A stretch of 64,000 nt of DNA from an uncultured Bryobacterales bacterium (GCA_951813065.1 CATOTH010000002.1:620001-684000); one strand, 5' to 3'. Shown: positions 1 to 9,744, counted from the stretch's first letter. Translations and numbers: made by a program. The notes: generated by a model from the letters alone, not told the origin.

Positions 1-1
1 G

Positions 2-190
2 GACGGGACCAGCCTCGGCGCGCTGAGCCGGGATTTGCTGGCTGACACCCTGGCGCTCGACCGTGTGCTGACCGCCATGTTCTTTGGAACGAGCGAGGCG
101 ATTGACGCGCGGGAAACCAATCTCTCGAGTGCCGACCTGCTGAAGCGGGTCCGTCGGCGCGCCCTGCAGTTGCGCGCTGCCCTCAGGTAG
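2..190 (+). CDS. C-terminal end of an unidentified protein (cut by the window edge)
   Basis: An open frame enters from the left edge and ends at TAG 188-190. The visible 62 residues are helical in character and end in a basic tail (KRVRRRALQLRAALR). Codon choice is GC-rich at third positions like the neighbours, so it looks like real coding sequence. No motif is recognisable in this short piece and no function is proposed. The next gene starts 20 bases later on the same strand. Confidence 0.5.
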   Translation, partial: DGTSLGALSRDLLADTLALDRVLTAMFFGTSEAIDARETNLSSADLLKRVRRRALQLRAALR

Positions 191-209
191 CCGCTAGACT
201 GAATCTACA

Positions 210-3200
210 GTGTGCCACGCCTGCAAGTGTGGCTTCGCGGCCCTGGCGTTGCTACTCGCCTTCCTGGATGGCGCATCCGGTCAGAGCGGAGTGGTTTCCG
301 GCCACGTCTTGGGGGAAGGTCAAGCGCCGCTGGCTGGCGTCGAGGTCCAGCTGATCAATCTCGGCAGTGCCCAGGTGCTGCGTGACGGCACGGGCTCGGA
401 CGGCGCGTTCCATTTCACGGGCGTCACCGCTGGCAGGTATTCGCTGTCAGCGATTCGCGATCGCTACACGGCGTGGCGCAGCGATCCCTTCGACGTGCTC
501 CCGGGCATCCCCGTGGAGGTCCCGCCGATCCTGATGCGGCGTCTGCAACCGGCCTTGACCAACCCGCGATCGGGTCTGGAGGAGATGGCGCTGGAGTACG
601 GCCTCGTGCGGGAGCAGATCGAGGCGCTGCCGGTCGTGGTTGGCTCCGACGGCCGCACGACCGTGGACAAGTTGCTCCATCTGGTGCCCGGAATGAATCC
701 GGCGCGGGCGCTGGATATCGATCCGTTCACGGGCCGGGCGGCCGGGGTCTCGGCCAACGGATCACGACGCTCGTTCATCAACTACAAGCTTGACGGTGCC
801 TTGAACAACGCGCAGAACCGCATCACTGGAGCCCAGGCCGCGAATCTGGGGCCGGTCCCGGAAGCGATGGAATCCCTGCGGGTCATCACTCACACCTACT
901 CGGCCAGCGAAGGTCGCAACGCAGGCGCCGTGGTAGCTGCGAGATTCCGTTCCGGGGATGATTTCTGGCACGGCCAACTCCGCGGCTACGTCCGGCCGCC
1001 TTGGAACGAGGCCTTCGGTGCGTTCGACGGGTCCCGGGACCGGGTTGGCGGCTGGGTCGGCGGCGGCCAGATCGGCGGGCCCCTGAATCCCCGTCACAAG
1101 CTCTTCGGTTTCATCGACGGCGAGGGATGGCTGACCAATCGCAACCACCGTTCGTTGCGGCGGGTGCTGAGCGACAACGAGCGGGTCGGCAACTTCTTCG
1201 GTTTCGAGCGCGTGCCGATGGACCCCCTGAGCGGACACGAATTCCCGAACGGAAAGATCCCAGGCTATCGCCTCGACCTGCTGATGCAGCGGTACCTTGA
1301 CACGTTCGTGCCTCGCGCCAACCTGGAAGGCGGCTGGCTTCAATCGGACGAATCGCTCCGCAGTCACGGCCAGGTCGCGCTGGTTCGCATCGACAGCCAG
1401 GGCAAGCGCTTCGCGCACTACCTGAGCCACTATGTCTACGCCAATCGCGTAGTCGAGCCGACGGCAGAGGCTTTCACGGTCTCGCCCGGCACAACGGAGA
1501 ACCGCCGCCAGGTCTCGAACCATGCGCAGTACGCCCTGACCCACACGGTTTCGCCGGATTTCTGGCACAGGCTGAGACTGGCCATGCAGCGCCTGAACAG
1601 CAGGCAGGAGCGGGGCCACCAATCGTTCAGGAGCGTCACGGCCGAGGATTTCGGATTCGACTACTCGGGACGCGACCCCACGACGATTCCAAACGTGCGC
1701 CTTTGGCACGACACGGGACAGCTGCAGTTGCATGTCGCGCCCTTCGTCGACTCCGAGCACTCCGCGCAAACCACGCTGCAACTCGGCTATGACCTGGAAC
1801 TCCGGCATCGCGGGCAGACGGTACGGGCGGGCCTTCTCGCGCAGCAAGGGTCCTGGCCATTCAGCCACACGGAAAACCACGCGGGGAGCTTCAGCTTCCC
1901 GTCGCCGCCCGAGCCCCCTTCGCGTTTCCGCGGCCAGGGACTACGGGACCTGCTTCTTGGCTTGCCCGGCGAGTACCGGTTGCAAACCCCTCGCAGTCTC
2001 GATCTTGGCTGGCAGGAGTTCGCCGCGTACGCGGAAGCGGACATCCGGCCGTGGCGCGATCTGAAGGTCACCCTCGGCGTCCGCTTGGAGGACCAGCCCC
2101 CCGCGACCGACGCCTTGGATCGCCTGATGACGTTCCGCGAAGGCACGCAGAGCCTCCGTTTCCCGGATTCGCTGCCGAATCTCCTGTTTCCCGGTGACGC
2201 CGATCCCAACGGAGGGATTGTGCCCCGCTCGACAATCGTGAGCCGTGGCCGCAACTTCTCGCCCCGAATCGGCATCGCGTTCTCGCCATCGTGGGACGGT
2301 CGGATGTCACGCTGGTTGCTCGGCGAGTCCGGACGCTCCGTGTTCCGGGCCGCGTATGGCGTGTTCTACGACCACGGCACGTTTGCCGGATCCAGCGCCG
2401 CCGCGCTCTTCCAGGCAACGTACCCGCCCTTCAGCAACGACAACCGGTTCGCCCTGCGCAACCCCGAAGGGGCCTTTCAAGCTCCCTTGAAGGCGCTGCC
2501 CAGCCTTGAACCCTCGACCTTCCGGCCGGTGGTCGTCCGGTATCCGATCCTGGTGTTTGACTCCCACTTCGTAAACGCACTCGCCCAGCACTGGAATCTC
2601 AGTTGGCAGCGGCTCCTGCCGGGGCGCGTGTTCGTCACCGGCAGCTACCTCGGAACCCGCTCCCGGAATCTGCAGCAGCAGCGGGAGCTGAACGACTTCG
2701 TGCGGAACCCGTTGCGCAGCTTCGGGTCCGTCCGCTACATGCGACGGTTTTCGCGGTTCGCGAACATCCGTTCCATCGAGAGTTCGGGCGGGGCGCGTTA
2801 CGAAGCCGTGCAAGTCAGGGCCAACCGCTATCTTCACCGCGGGCTGGCTCTGGACATCGGCTACAGCTGGAGCCAATCGTTCGACAACGGCAGCAGCGTG
2901 CTTGGCGATGAACTCGTCGGAGAGGAGTGGACCCACTCGAACTTCGACCGCCGGCATTCACTGACCGCGATCTGGCAGTACCGGCTGCGCATTCCGAGGC
3001 GCTTGTCAGACCGGGTGCGCTGGGCGGATCTGTGGACCGTGAGCGGCATATGGCGCTGGCGGTCCGGCCTGCCTCTCGACATCCGCCAGACCGAGGATCC
3101 CACGTACACGTTCGAGCAGGTCGGGCGCCCGGACCGGACCGGATCCTACAGCCTGCTGAATCCGAGCACGGTCCGTTCCTTCCAGCGAGAGGACGGCCGG

Positions 3201-3518
3201 GTGGCCATCGGCCGGTTCGCGTTCAACCCGACGGCATTCCAAGCCGTTCGCCCGACTAGCTTCCTGGAAACCCGGCAGGGCACATCGCGCCGCAACGAGT
3301 ATCGCCAGGCGGGCTTCCAGCAGTGGGACCTGCGCATCGCAAGAGACTTCCGGGCGGGCGAAACCTTCACGACGGAAATCGGTTTCGACCTGCTCAACGC
3401 ATTCGGCAACCGCAACTGGGCCGCGCCGTTCGCCAACGTCGATCACGTGTATTTCGGGATCGCGAGGATGGCCGGCCTGGGCCGTACTCTCCAGACGGTC
3501 GTCCGGCTCCGGTTCTAG
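210..3518 (+). CDS. TonB-dependent receptor with carboxypeptidase-regulatory-like N-terminal domain
   Basis: Outer-membrane receptor of 1102 residues. A signal peptide (about residues 1-24, ending GASGQ) is followed by a carboxypeptidase-regulatory/CNA-B-like beta-sandwich (about 25-110), then a plug region (about 140-250, with the NGSRRSFINYKLDG stretch), then a long beta-barrel ending in Phe (VVRLRF), as outer-membrane proteins do. This large Oar-like architecture is typical of Acidobacteriota and takes up large substrates, often glycans or peptides; the substrate here is unknown. The start is GTG, because an in-frame TAG lies at 195-197 and no other start codon lies between. No clear Shine-Dalgarno is seen. 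Its TAG overlaps the stop of the convergent dapA, the two sharing the palindrome CTAG. Confidence 0.9.
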   Translation: MCHACKCGFAALALLLAFLDGASGQSGVVSGHVLGEGQAPLAGVEVQLINLGSAQVLRDGTGSDGAFHFTGVTAGRYSLSAIRDRYTAWRSDPFDVLPGIPVEVPPILMRRLQPALTNPRSGLEEMALEYGLVREQIEALPVVVGSDGRTTVDKLLHLVPGMNPARALDIDPFTGRAAGVSANGSRRSFINYKLDGALNNAQNRITGAQAANLGPVPEAMESLRVITHTYSASEGRNAGAVVAARFRSGDDFWHGQLRGYVRPPWNEAFGAFDGSRDRVGGWVGGGQIGGPLNPRHKLFGFIDGEGWLTNRNHRSLRRVLSDNERVGNFFGFERVPMDPLSGHEFPNGKIPGYRLDLLMQRYLDTFVPRANLEGGWLQSDESLRSHGQVALVRIDSQGKRFAHYLSHYVYANRVVEPTAEAFTVSPGTTENRRQVSNHAQYALTHTVSPDFWHRLRLAMQRLNSRQERGHQSFRSVTAEDFGFDYSGRDPTTIPNVRLWHDTGQLQLHVAPFVDSEHSAQTTLQLGYDLELRHRGQTVRAGLLAQQGSWPFSHTENHAGSFSFPSPPEPPSRFRGQGLRDLLLGLPGEYRLQTPRSLDLGWQEFAAYAEADIRPWRDLKVTLGVRLEDQPPATDALDRLMTFREGTQSLRFPDSLPNLLFPGDADPNGGIVPRSTIVSRGRNFSPRIGIAFSPSWDGRMSRWLLGESGRSVFRAAYGVFYDHGTFAGSSAAALFQATYPPFSNDNRFALRNPEGAFQAPLKALPSLEPSTFRPVVVRYPILVFDSHFVNALAQHWNLSWQRLLPGRVFVTGSYLGTRSRNLQQQRELNDFVRNPLRSFGSVRYMRRFSRFANIRSIESSGGARYEAVQVRANRYLHRGLALDIGYSWSQSFDNGSSVLGDELVGEEWTHSNFDRRHSLTAIWQYRLRIPRRLSDRVRWADLWTVSGIWRWRSGLPLDIRQTEDPTYTFEQVGRPDRTGSYSLLNPSTVRSFQREDGRVAIGRFAFNPTAFQAVRPTSFLETRQGTSRRNEYRQAGFQQWDLRIARDFRAGETFTTEIGFDLLNAFGNRNWAAPFANVDHVYFGIARMAGLGRTLQTVVRLRF

Positions 3519-4414
3519 GCCAGGACGACGTGCGATTTGAACAGGCCGACGCTTTCGAGCGCGGATCGGACGATCGCGCTGCTGGTGGCGGAAGGGCGCG
3601 TCAACGGCAGCCTGAAGCGGGCCTCGTCCAGCAAGCCCATCATCTCCATGGCGACCTTCACCGGTCCCGGGCTGGTCTCGCAGAAATTGGCGTTCATCAG
3701 CGGCAGATAGCGCCGGTGCAACGTCCGCGCCTGAGCGAAGTCTCCCGCGAGGGCGTAGTCGCATAGCGTCGCCATCGGCCCCGGGATCTCGTTCGAGGCG
3801 ACCGAGATCACGCCCACGCCTCCGAGAGCCATAAGGGGCAGCGTGACGGCATCGTCCCCGGACAGGACCGCGAAGCCGCTGGGCACGATCTGGCACACGT
3901 CGGCCATTTGCCCGATGCTGCCCGATGCCTCCTTGACGCCGACAATGCCGGGAATTCCGGCCAGGCGGCCCAGTACATCGGGCGTGATGTTGCAGCACGT
4001 GCGTCCGGGCACGTTGTAGACCACGATCGGCAGATCGGTCGCCCCGGCCAGTTCCGCATAGTGCCGGTACAGGCCCTCCGCCGTGGGCTTGTTGTAGTAA
4101 GGCGTAACCGAGAGTAGTCCCTGTGGCCCCAAGGCTTGCAGGTCGGCGGCCAGGCTCACGATTTCCGCTGTGTTGTAGCCTCCGCAACCGGCCACCACGG
4201 GTACACGCCCGCCGGATTCCTCGATTGTCACCGCGACAAGACGGAGATGTTCGTCGCGCGTTAGCGTCGGACTCTCACCGGTGGTGCCGCCCGGAACCAG
4301 GAAATGGATGCCATCGTCGACCTGCCGCCGAACGAGCCGGCGCAGCGCGGGCTCGTCCAGGGATCCGTCAGCCGCGAACGGAGTGATGAGAGCGGTTCCA
4401 CAGCCTTTGAACAT
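3515..4414 (-). CDS. dapA: 4-hydroxy-tetrahydrodipicolinate synthase
   Basis: Condenses pyruvate with aspartate semialdehyde in the first committed step of lysine and meso-diaminopimelate synthesis; cytoplasmic. The length (299 aa) is normal. Visible active-site elements are the GGTTGES loop with Thr44/Thr45, YYNKPT near 106-111, the catalytic Tyr133 in VVYNVPGR, Arg138, and the Schiff-base Lys161 in GVKEASG. ATG at 4414 follows a GGAG-type ribosome site. It is convergent with the receptor gene and overlaps it by four bases. No other lysine genes lie nearby. The call is firm, though the DapA family also contains other pyruvate aldolases. Confidence 0.93.
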   Translation of the reverse strand: MFKGCGTALITPFAADGSLDEPALRRLVRRQVDDGIHFLVPGGTTGESPTLTRDEHLRLVAVTIEESGGRVPVVAGCGGYNTAEIVSLAADLQALGPQGLLSVTPYYNKPTAEGLYRHYAELAGATDLPIVVYNVPGRTCCNITPDVLGRLAGIPGIVGVKEASGSIGQMADVCQIVPSGFAVLSGDDAVTLPLMALGGVGVISVASNEIPGPMATLCDYALAGDFAQARTLHRRYLPLMNANFCETSPGPVKVAMEMMGLLDEARFRLPLTRPSATSSAIVRSALESVGLFKSHVVLA

Positions 4415-4537
4415 AGGAGTCTCCGGGGGCGCGTGCCCATTCTCTCACGTCGGCGGGGCTGGTAGGATGCAGGCATGTGGTCTGGTCCCGCTCGCGTCCC
4501 GACCGGATGAAGCGGCCGACTACCAGCCGAGCGCTCG

Positions 4538-4777
4538 ATGTTTCACTATTGCTGTCAAGCGTGCGGGGCCGCCCTGATTGTCAGGGTGCCCTTCAAGGGG
4601 CGGCTGGTGTGGACCATCGACGAGCAAGACCCAGATTTCAGCGACACGTTCCCCGAGCCCCGGGGCGAGTTCGGGAATGCCAAGCTGGTGTGTTCGTCCG
4701 ACGTGCTGCACGACACTGGATTCCATCTCATCGACGGAGCCATCGAGAAGAACCTGGCGTCCAAGGCCTGGGGTTGA
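4538..4777 (+). CDS. Small cysteine-containing hypothetical protein
   Basis: A 79-residue open frame in the gap between the divergent dapA and the convergent cstA. It starts MFHYCCQACGAA, with cysteines at 5, 6 and 9 and a further Cys around 52 (KLVCSSD), which resembles half of a zinc ribbon. The rest is acidic and mixed, with DPDFSDTFPEPRGE in the middle. It ends 16 bases before the end of cstA. I do not recognise the family. No strong ribosome site precedes the ATG, so the start and the gene itself are only moderately supported. Confidence 0.45.
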   Translation: MFHYCCQACGAALIVRVPFKGRLVWTIDEQDPDFSDTFPEPRGEFGNAKLVCSSDVLHDTGFHLIDGAIEKNLASKAWG

Positions 4778-4793
4778 CGCGGAGCGCGACGAG

Positions 4794-6461
4794 TCAGTCG
4801 CCTGCCGTAATCGCCGCGACCGTGTCCTTGCGGAAGCGAATCACCGCTTCGATCACAAGCCAGATGCTCAAGACAAAGATCGAAGCGGCGACGCCGAGGA
4901 GCAGGAACTGCCCGCCGGTCGAGTACCGCTGGATGTCGATGACCATTGCCACGATCGTTACCGTCAGCATGAAGGCCATGGGCACGAGGGTGTACCAGTA
5001 GTTGCGTCCCTTTTGCCGCAAATAGATCGTTACCGCCAGGAGCGTAAGCGCCCCCAGCACTTGGTTCGTGCTGCCGAACAGGCTCCAAAGGGCCAGGCCC
5101 ACCGGCTGGCCCTCGATCTCGTAGAACGCGAAGAAACCGATCAGGATCACCGCCAGCGTGGAGGCGACGTACCGCTGGCCAATGGCGGGCATGTTGATTG
5201 AGTGGGAGATTTCCTCAATGTTGTAGCGCAGGAGCCGCGTGCCCGAATCCAACGACGTGAGCGCGAAGGACACTGCGACGAGCGCGATGAACGCCTGCGC
5301 GAGTTCCATGGGGATCCCCAGCGAACTGAGGAACACGGCCGTGCCATCGATGAAGGCCTTCATCTTCTCGGCCAATCCGCTTGCCGACCCCCAGCTTGCA
5401 TAGTGCTCTGACCAACTCTCAGCTGACCGGAAGCCGGCGGTGCAAGCGAGCACAGCGAGCAGGCCCAGCAGCGACTCGCCCACCATCCCTCCGTATCCGA
5501 TCGCCACGGCGTCGGTTTCCTTATCGATCTGCTTGGAAGTCGTTCCGGAGGAGACCAGGCCGTGGAAGCCGGAGATGGCGCCGCAAGCGATCACGATAAA
5601 CACGAAGGGAAAGATCGGAGGCGCTCCCGCCGGACTGGCGTCGAGCACCGGCGCGGCGAATTCGGGACGCATCACGAACAGGCCGATATACGCCGTGCCC
5701 AGCCCCAGGTAGAGCAGCCAGGAATTCAGGTAGTCGCGTGGCTGAAGAAGTGCCCAGACCGGCAATGTCGAAGCCGCGAAAGCGTACACGAGCAGGATCA
5801 CGATCCAGGTGTCGCCGCCGAGATCCGGCCTGCCGATCCCGAGACCGACTCCGACCGAGGCCAGCATCAGGACGAATCCGATCACCGTCAGCCGGACGAC
5901 CGAGACGCCACGCTTGTAGACGAGCCAGCCGATAACGATTGCGATTCCGATGAGGGAGAACGTCGGGAAGACGGACTCGGGATAAAAGTCAACCGTGAAG
6001 AGACCGGAAACCGTGCGAACGAACACGCCCATGACGAGGCAGATCAGGAAGAGGATGATGAGCAGGAAGATACCCTTCGCCCTCCGGCCGATCAAGTCCT
6101 CCGCCACTTTGCCGATGCTCATGCCGCGATGGCGCATCGATACCACCAGGGCACCGAAATCGTGCACCGCGCCGATGAACAGGGTTCCAAAGACCACCCA
6201 GAGCATGCCCGGCAGCCAGCCCCAAATCACGGCGATCGCGGGCCCGAGCATGGGCGCCAGGCCTGCGATCGAGGCGTAGTGATGACCGAACAGGACGACG
6301 CGCCGGCAAGGGACGTAGTCGACACCGTCTTGCATGGCGTGTGCGGGAGTGGTCGCCATCGGGTCCAGTTGGAAGATCCGCGATCCCAGGTGCCGGGCGT
6401 AGAAGCGATAGACCACCACGTACACGATCAGGCAGCAGACGGCGGCTAAGGCGGGTTGCAT
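4794..6461 (-). CDS. cstA: CstA-family peptide/pyruvate transporter (carbon starvation protein)
   Basis: Polytopic inner-membrane protein of 555 residues with many hydrophobic segments. It shows CstA signatures: a CRRVVLFGHHYASIAGLAPMLGPAIA-type stretch near the N-terminus (His pair in GHHYAS) and FHGLVSSGTTSKQ. CstA-family proteins import peptides or pyruvate during carbon starvation; the substrate here is not determinable. The open frame runs upstream to 7241, but that extension is antisense to the pilin gene. ATG at 6461 is chosen because GAGGAGG lies about 12 bases upstream on the minus strand. It is shorter than the roughly 700-aa E. coli CstA. Confidence 0.88.
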   Translation of the reverse strand: MQPALAAVCCLIVYVVVYRFYARHLGSRIFQLDPMATTPAHAMQDGVDYVPCRRVVLFGHHYASIAGLAPMLGPAIAVIWGWLPGMLWVVFGTLFIGAVHDFGALVVSMRHRGMSIGKVAEDLIGRRAKGIFLLIILFLICLVMGVFVRTVSGLFTVDFYPESVFPTFSLIGIAIVIGWLVYKRGVSVVRLTVIGFVLMLASVGVGLGIGRPDLGGDTWIVILLVYAFAASTLPVWALLQPRDYLNSWLLYLGLGTAYIGLFVMRPEFAAPVLDASPAGAPPIFPFVFIVIACGAISGFHGLVSSGTTSKQIDKETDAVAIGYGGMVGESLLGLLAVLACTAGFRSAESWSEHYASWGSASGLAEKMKAFIDGTAVFLSSLGIPMELAQAFIALVAVSFALTSLDSGTRLLRYNIEEISHSINMPAIGQRYVASTLAVILIGFFAFYEIEGQPVGLALWSLFGSTNQVLGALTLLAVTIYLRQKGRNYWYTLVPMAFMLTVTIVAMVIDIQRYSTGGQFLLLGVAASIFVLSIWLVIEAVIRFRKDTVAAITAGD

Positions 6462-6650
6462 ATGAGTCAGGGCCTCCTCGAATTGGCTTTCGGTATGATA
6501 GCCTTTCCTCGGTGGTCGAACGCTGGCGCTCCTGAACTGATCGAAGCCGATTTCCGTTCCCCGTGCGGCGCAGCCGGTTCGGTTGCACGATCTGCCGCAG
6601 TCGGGCGTCTTGCAGACAGAGTTCCGGACGCTCCTTAGAATAGGAAGAGC

Positions 6651-7121
6651 ATGAGTAGTCGAGAACGGCGTCGTAATCGAGGTTTCTCGTTGATCGAGCT
6701 CCTGATCGTGATCGCAATCATTCTGATCATCAGCGCGGTTGCGATCCCACGCATTACCAGCACCAAGCGGATGGCCAACGAGGTTGCCGCGATCAAGTCT
6801 TGCCAGACGATCAACACCGCCCAGATCCAGTATTTTGCGCAGTTCGGCCGGTACGCCGCGACGCTGGCCGAACTCGGCCCCCCGCCTGGGGATGCCGGCC
6901 CGTCGCCGGCCTCCGCGAATCTCGTGGACGAGAATCTGGTCGACGGCATCCACCTCGGCTACGCTTTCTCGATGATCGGCACGCCCGCCGGGTACTCGGT
7001 AAATGCCGATCCGCAGTCCCCGGACTCGGGTAGCCGAACCTTCTACACCGACCACAGCGCAACAGTCCGTTTCCGCTACGGAACGGAACCGGCGTCGGAT
7101 ACGGACCCGCCTATCCAATAG
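6651..7121 (+). CDS. Type IV pilin / type II pseudopilin-like protein
   Basis: A 156-aa prepilin. A short basic leader (MSSRERRRNRG) is followed by the prepilin-peptidase site G/FSLIE and a 20-residue hydrophobic helix (LLIVIAIILIISAVAI), with Glu at mature position +5. The globular part ends with a small beta-rich region (FYTDHSATVRFRYG). Such proteins polymerise into type IV pili or type II secretion pseudopili after cleavage by PilD. ATG 6651 is preceded by AGGAAGAG. No other pilus genes are near, so it may be an orphan minor pilin. It lies divergent from cstA. Confidence 0.85.
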   Translation: MSSRERRRNRGFSLIELLIVIAIILIISAVAIPRITSTKRMANEVAAIKSCQTINTAQIQYFAQFGRYAATLAELGPPPGDAGPSPASANLVDENLVDGIHLGYAFSMIGTPAGYSVNADPQSPDSGSRTFYTDHSATVRFRYGTEPASDTDPPIQ

Positions 7122-7241
7122 CTGTCGGAGACTTTCTGCTACTGTCCCGGTAGCGGCGCGCTGGAACGACAAGCGGTCGTGTGAAACGGCCGAGACACGT
7201 CGAGATCCCCGCCCCGGACGTCGCGCTTTCAAGAGTGCCAA

Positions 7242-8546
7242 ATGTCGAACGTCCCCGAACTCGAGGCCCGGCTCGAATCGCGAAGCGCGCGTGCAGGGGT
7301 GGTGGGTCTCGGCTACGCTGGCCTACCGCTGGCTGTCGAGGTGGCTCGCGCAGGATTCGAGGTCATCGGAATCGACATCGACCCGGACCGGGCCGGCCAG
7401 ATCAATCGTGGCCGCTCGTACATGCCGGATGTCGACCCTGGCCTGCTGTTGGAAGCCGTCTCGTCGGGACGGCTGCGGGCCACAGCCGACTACGAGTCGA
7501 TCGGGGCGTGCGATGCGGTGTCGATTTGCGTTCCGACTCCGCTGAGGAAGACGCGCGACCCCGACCTCACCCATGTCCTGGAGGCAGTCCGCTCGCTCCA
7601 GACGCATCTGCGGCCAGGGATGCTCGTCGTTCTCGAGTCCACCACCTATCCCGGCACGACCGACGAGGTTGTGTTGCCGATCCTTGAAGAGAGCGGCTTG
7701 CGGGCCGGCGAGGATTTCTTCCTCTGCTATTCGCCGGAACGCGTCGATCCGGGCAATTCCCGCTACGGTACAAGGAACATCCCCAAGGTGATCGGGGGCG
7801 TCACGAGCAACTGCCTGAGGATGGGGAAGCTCTACTACGGGCAGGTGATGGACACCGTCGTGCCCGTGTCGTCGACGCTGGCGGCCGAGGCAGCCAAGCT
7901 GCTGGAGAACACCTTTCGCATGGTGAACGTCGGCCTCGCGAACGAAACGGCCGTGCTGTGCGACCGGTTGGGAATCGATGTCTGGGAAGTCATCGAAGCC
8001 GCCGGTACGAAGCCATTCGGGTTCATGCCGTTCTATCCGGGGCCTGGACTCGGCGGACACTGCATTCCCGTGGACCCTCATTTCCTTGCTTGGAAATCCA
8101 AGCAGGCGGGATTCGAGCCGCGTCTGATCCAGTTGGCTTCCGAGATCAATGGCGGCATGCCACGCTACATCGTCGGCCGCATCCAGTCCGCCCTGAACGA
8201 CCGGGGCAAGCCCGTCCGCGGCAGCCGGATCCATCTGGTCGGAGTCGCGTACAAGCGGAATGTCGCAGACACCAGGGAGTCTCCCGCGCTTGACATTGCC
8301 GCATTGCTGGCGAGGATGGGCGCCGAAGTTGCCTACAGCGATCCGTTCGTCTCCCGTCTGAAGGCAGGATCGCTGGAACTGGACCGTAGCGGGCTTTTCG
8401 AGACCGTCGGCGAGTCCGATATCGCGGTGATCCTGACTGATCACGACGGAGTGGATTACGCGAGACTGCTGGGAGCGGCTTCGCTCGTTCTCGACACCCG
8501 CAACGCGACGCGTGGCGTTGCCGCGCCCAACCTGCTTCGGCTCTGA
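7242..8546 (+). CDS. Nucleotide-sugar (UDP-HexNAc type) 6-dehydrogenase
   Basis: NAD-dependent four-electron oxidation of a UDP-sugar C6 alcohol to the uronic acid, for surface polysaccharide. The N-terminal Rossmann motif GLGYAGLPLA is at 22-31. Next come ESTTYPGTTDE (132-142), SPERVDPGN (164-172) and AKLLENTFRMVNVGLANE (219-236), and the catalytic Cys274 in GPGLGGHCIPVDP. SPERVDPGN and the extended GGHCIPVDP context resemble the UDP-N-acetylglucosamine/galactosamine dehydrogenases WbpA/WbpO more than glucose-specific Ugd; this is inference. The epimerase follows 17 bases downstream, so the two form an operon. The ribosome site is weak. Confidence 0.88.
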   Translation: MSNVPELEARLESRSARAGVVGLGYAGLPLAVEVARAGFEVIGIDIDPDRAGQINRGRSYMPDVDPGLLLEAVSSGRLRATADYESIGACDAVSICVPTPLRKTRDPDLTHVLEAVRSLQTHLRPGMLVVLESTTYPGTTDEVVLPILEESGLRAGEDFFLCYSPERVDPGNSRYGTRNIPKVIGGVTSNCLRMGKLYYGQVMDTVVPVSSTLAAEAAKLLENTFRMVNVGLANETAVLCDRLGIDVWEVIEAAGTKPFGFMPFYPGPGLGGHCIPVDPHFLAWKSKQAGFEPRLIQLASEINGGMPRYIVGRIQSALNDRGKPVRGSRIHLVGVAYKRNVADTRESPALDIAALLARMGAEVAYSDPFVSRLKAGSLELDRSGLFETVGESDIAVILTDHDGVDYARLLGAASLVLDTRNATRGVAAPNLLRL

Positions 8547-8563
8547 AACCTGGACGGCGACAC

Positions 8564-9538
8564 ATGGCGATGTATCTGGTGACGGGCGCGGCTGGCTTTA
8601 TCGGGCACTGGGTGGCCCGGCAACTGCTGGAGGACGGGTCCGAGGTCGACGGTGTCGACAACCTGAACGATGCCTACGATCCCCGCATCAAGCGCTGGCG
8701 GCTGGCCCAGATTGAAGGGCACCCGCGCTTTCGATTCATGCGGAAGGATATTACAGAGCAGGAATCGCTGTCGTCGGCCTGTGCGGGGCGGCGATACGAC
8801 GCCGTGTTTCACTTGGCGGCCCGGGCCGGCGCGCCCCAGAGCGTCGCGCGGCCTCGCGAGTACATCGAAGCGAACGCGATCGGCACGCAGAACGTCCTCG
8901 AGTTGTGCAGCCGCCTGGACGTGGGCAAGCTGGTCCTGGCCTCGACCTCTAGCCTGTACGGCGCAGGCAATCCATTGCCTCTGCGAGAGACTGCCGACAC
9001 CGGCCGGCCACGCTCGCCTTACGCCGCGTCGAAGAAGGCGGCGGAGGCGCTGGCCTACGCGCACCATCACGTCCATGGCCTGGATGTGACCGTGTTGCGG
9101 TACTTCACGGTCTACGGGCCGGCTGGCCGGCCCGACATGAGCCTGTTCCGCTTCGTGCGCTGGATCCGGGAGGGCGAGCCGATCGTGCTGCATGGAGACG
9201 GTTCCCAAACCCGCGATTTCACCTACGTGGAGGATGTTGCACGGGGAACGACGGCGGCGGCGGCTCCATTGGGGTTCGAGGTGATCAACCTGGGCTCCGA
9301 TGCGCCGGTTCGGCTCGGGGAGGCGTTGCGGATGGTTGAGGAATCGCTGGGGCTCAAGGCCAGGATTCGTCACGAGCCGGTCCACCGGGTCGACGTGCCC
9401 GCCACATGGGCGGAGATCGGAAAGGCGCGCCGTCTGCTTGGCTGGGAACCCCGGACGGGATTGCGCGAGGGGATCGACCGGATGGTTCGCTGGTACCTTG
9501 ACAATCGGGATTGGGCCAGGAACCTGGTGCTCCCCTGA
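8564..9538 (+). CDS. NAD-dependent UDP-sugar 4-epimerase (uronate epimerase-like)
   Basis: Extended short-chain dehydrogenase of 324 aa. The NAD-binding GAAGFIG motif sits at about 8-14 and acidic residues follow in VDNLND. The catalytic Ser/Thr lies in ASTSSLYG, and the YAASK motif supplies Tyr and Lys. The VYGPAGRPDMSLFRFVRWI stretch resembles UDP-glucuronate 4-epimerases. Together with the upstream dehydrogenase it would turn UDP-GlcNAc or UDP-Glc into the matching 4-epimeric uronic acid for capsule or LPS. The substrate is inferred only from context. Confidence 0.85.
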   Translation: MAMYLVTGAAGFIGHWVARQLLEDGSEVDGVDNLNDAYDPRIKRWRLAQIEGHPRFRFMRKDITEQESLSSACAGRRYDAVFHLAARAGAPQSVARPREYIEANAIGTQNVLELCSRLDVGKLVLASTSSLYGAGNPLPLRETADTGRPRSPYAASKKAAEALAYAHHHVHGLDVTVLRYFTVYGPAGRPDMSLFRFVRWIREGEPIVLHGDGSQTRDFTYVEDVARGTTAAAAPLGFEVINLGSDAPVRLGEALRMVEESLGLKARIRHEPVHRVDVPATWAEIGKARRLLGWEPRTGLREGIDRMVRWYLDNRDWARNLVLP

Positions 9539-9744
9539 CCCGTCCAGGCACGTTCGCCGCCAACACGGACGCTCGCTGGCAGGGTTGGTGCTGCTGCGTC
9601 CGCGTCCGACGTCGGCGGAACGCCCGGGATGTGTGCGGTGCTGCCTGTATTCCGCTGAAGAGTCCGATATGGCCTGTTAGACTGGAGGTTCAGGGTGTCG
9701 CACGGGGGGCCGACGCGGCAGGAATTCTCGATACTTGACCACCA

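Noticed and set aside
762-1880. Long minus-strand open frames opposite the receptor gene
   Set aside because: GC-rich codon structure makes shadow frames; they lack motifs and lie fully antisense to a clear receptor gene.
6462-7241. N-terminal extension that would make CstA 815 residues long
   Set aside because: It is antisense to the pilin gene; CstA homology and a strong ribosome site start at 6461.
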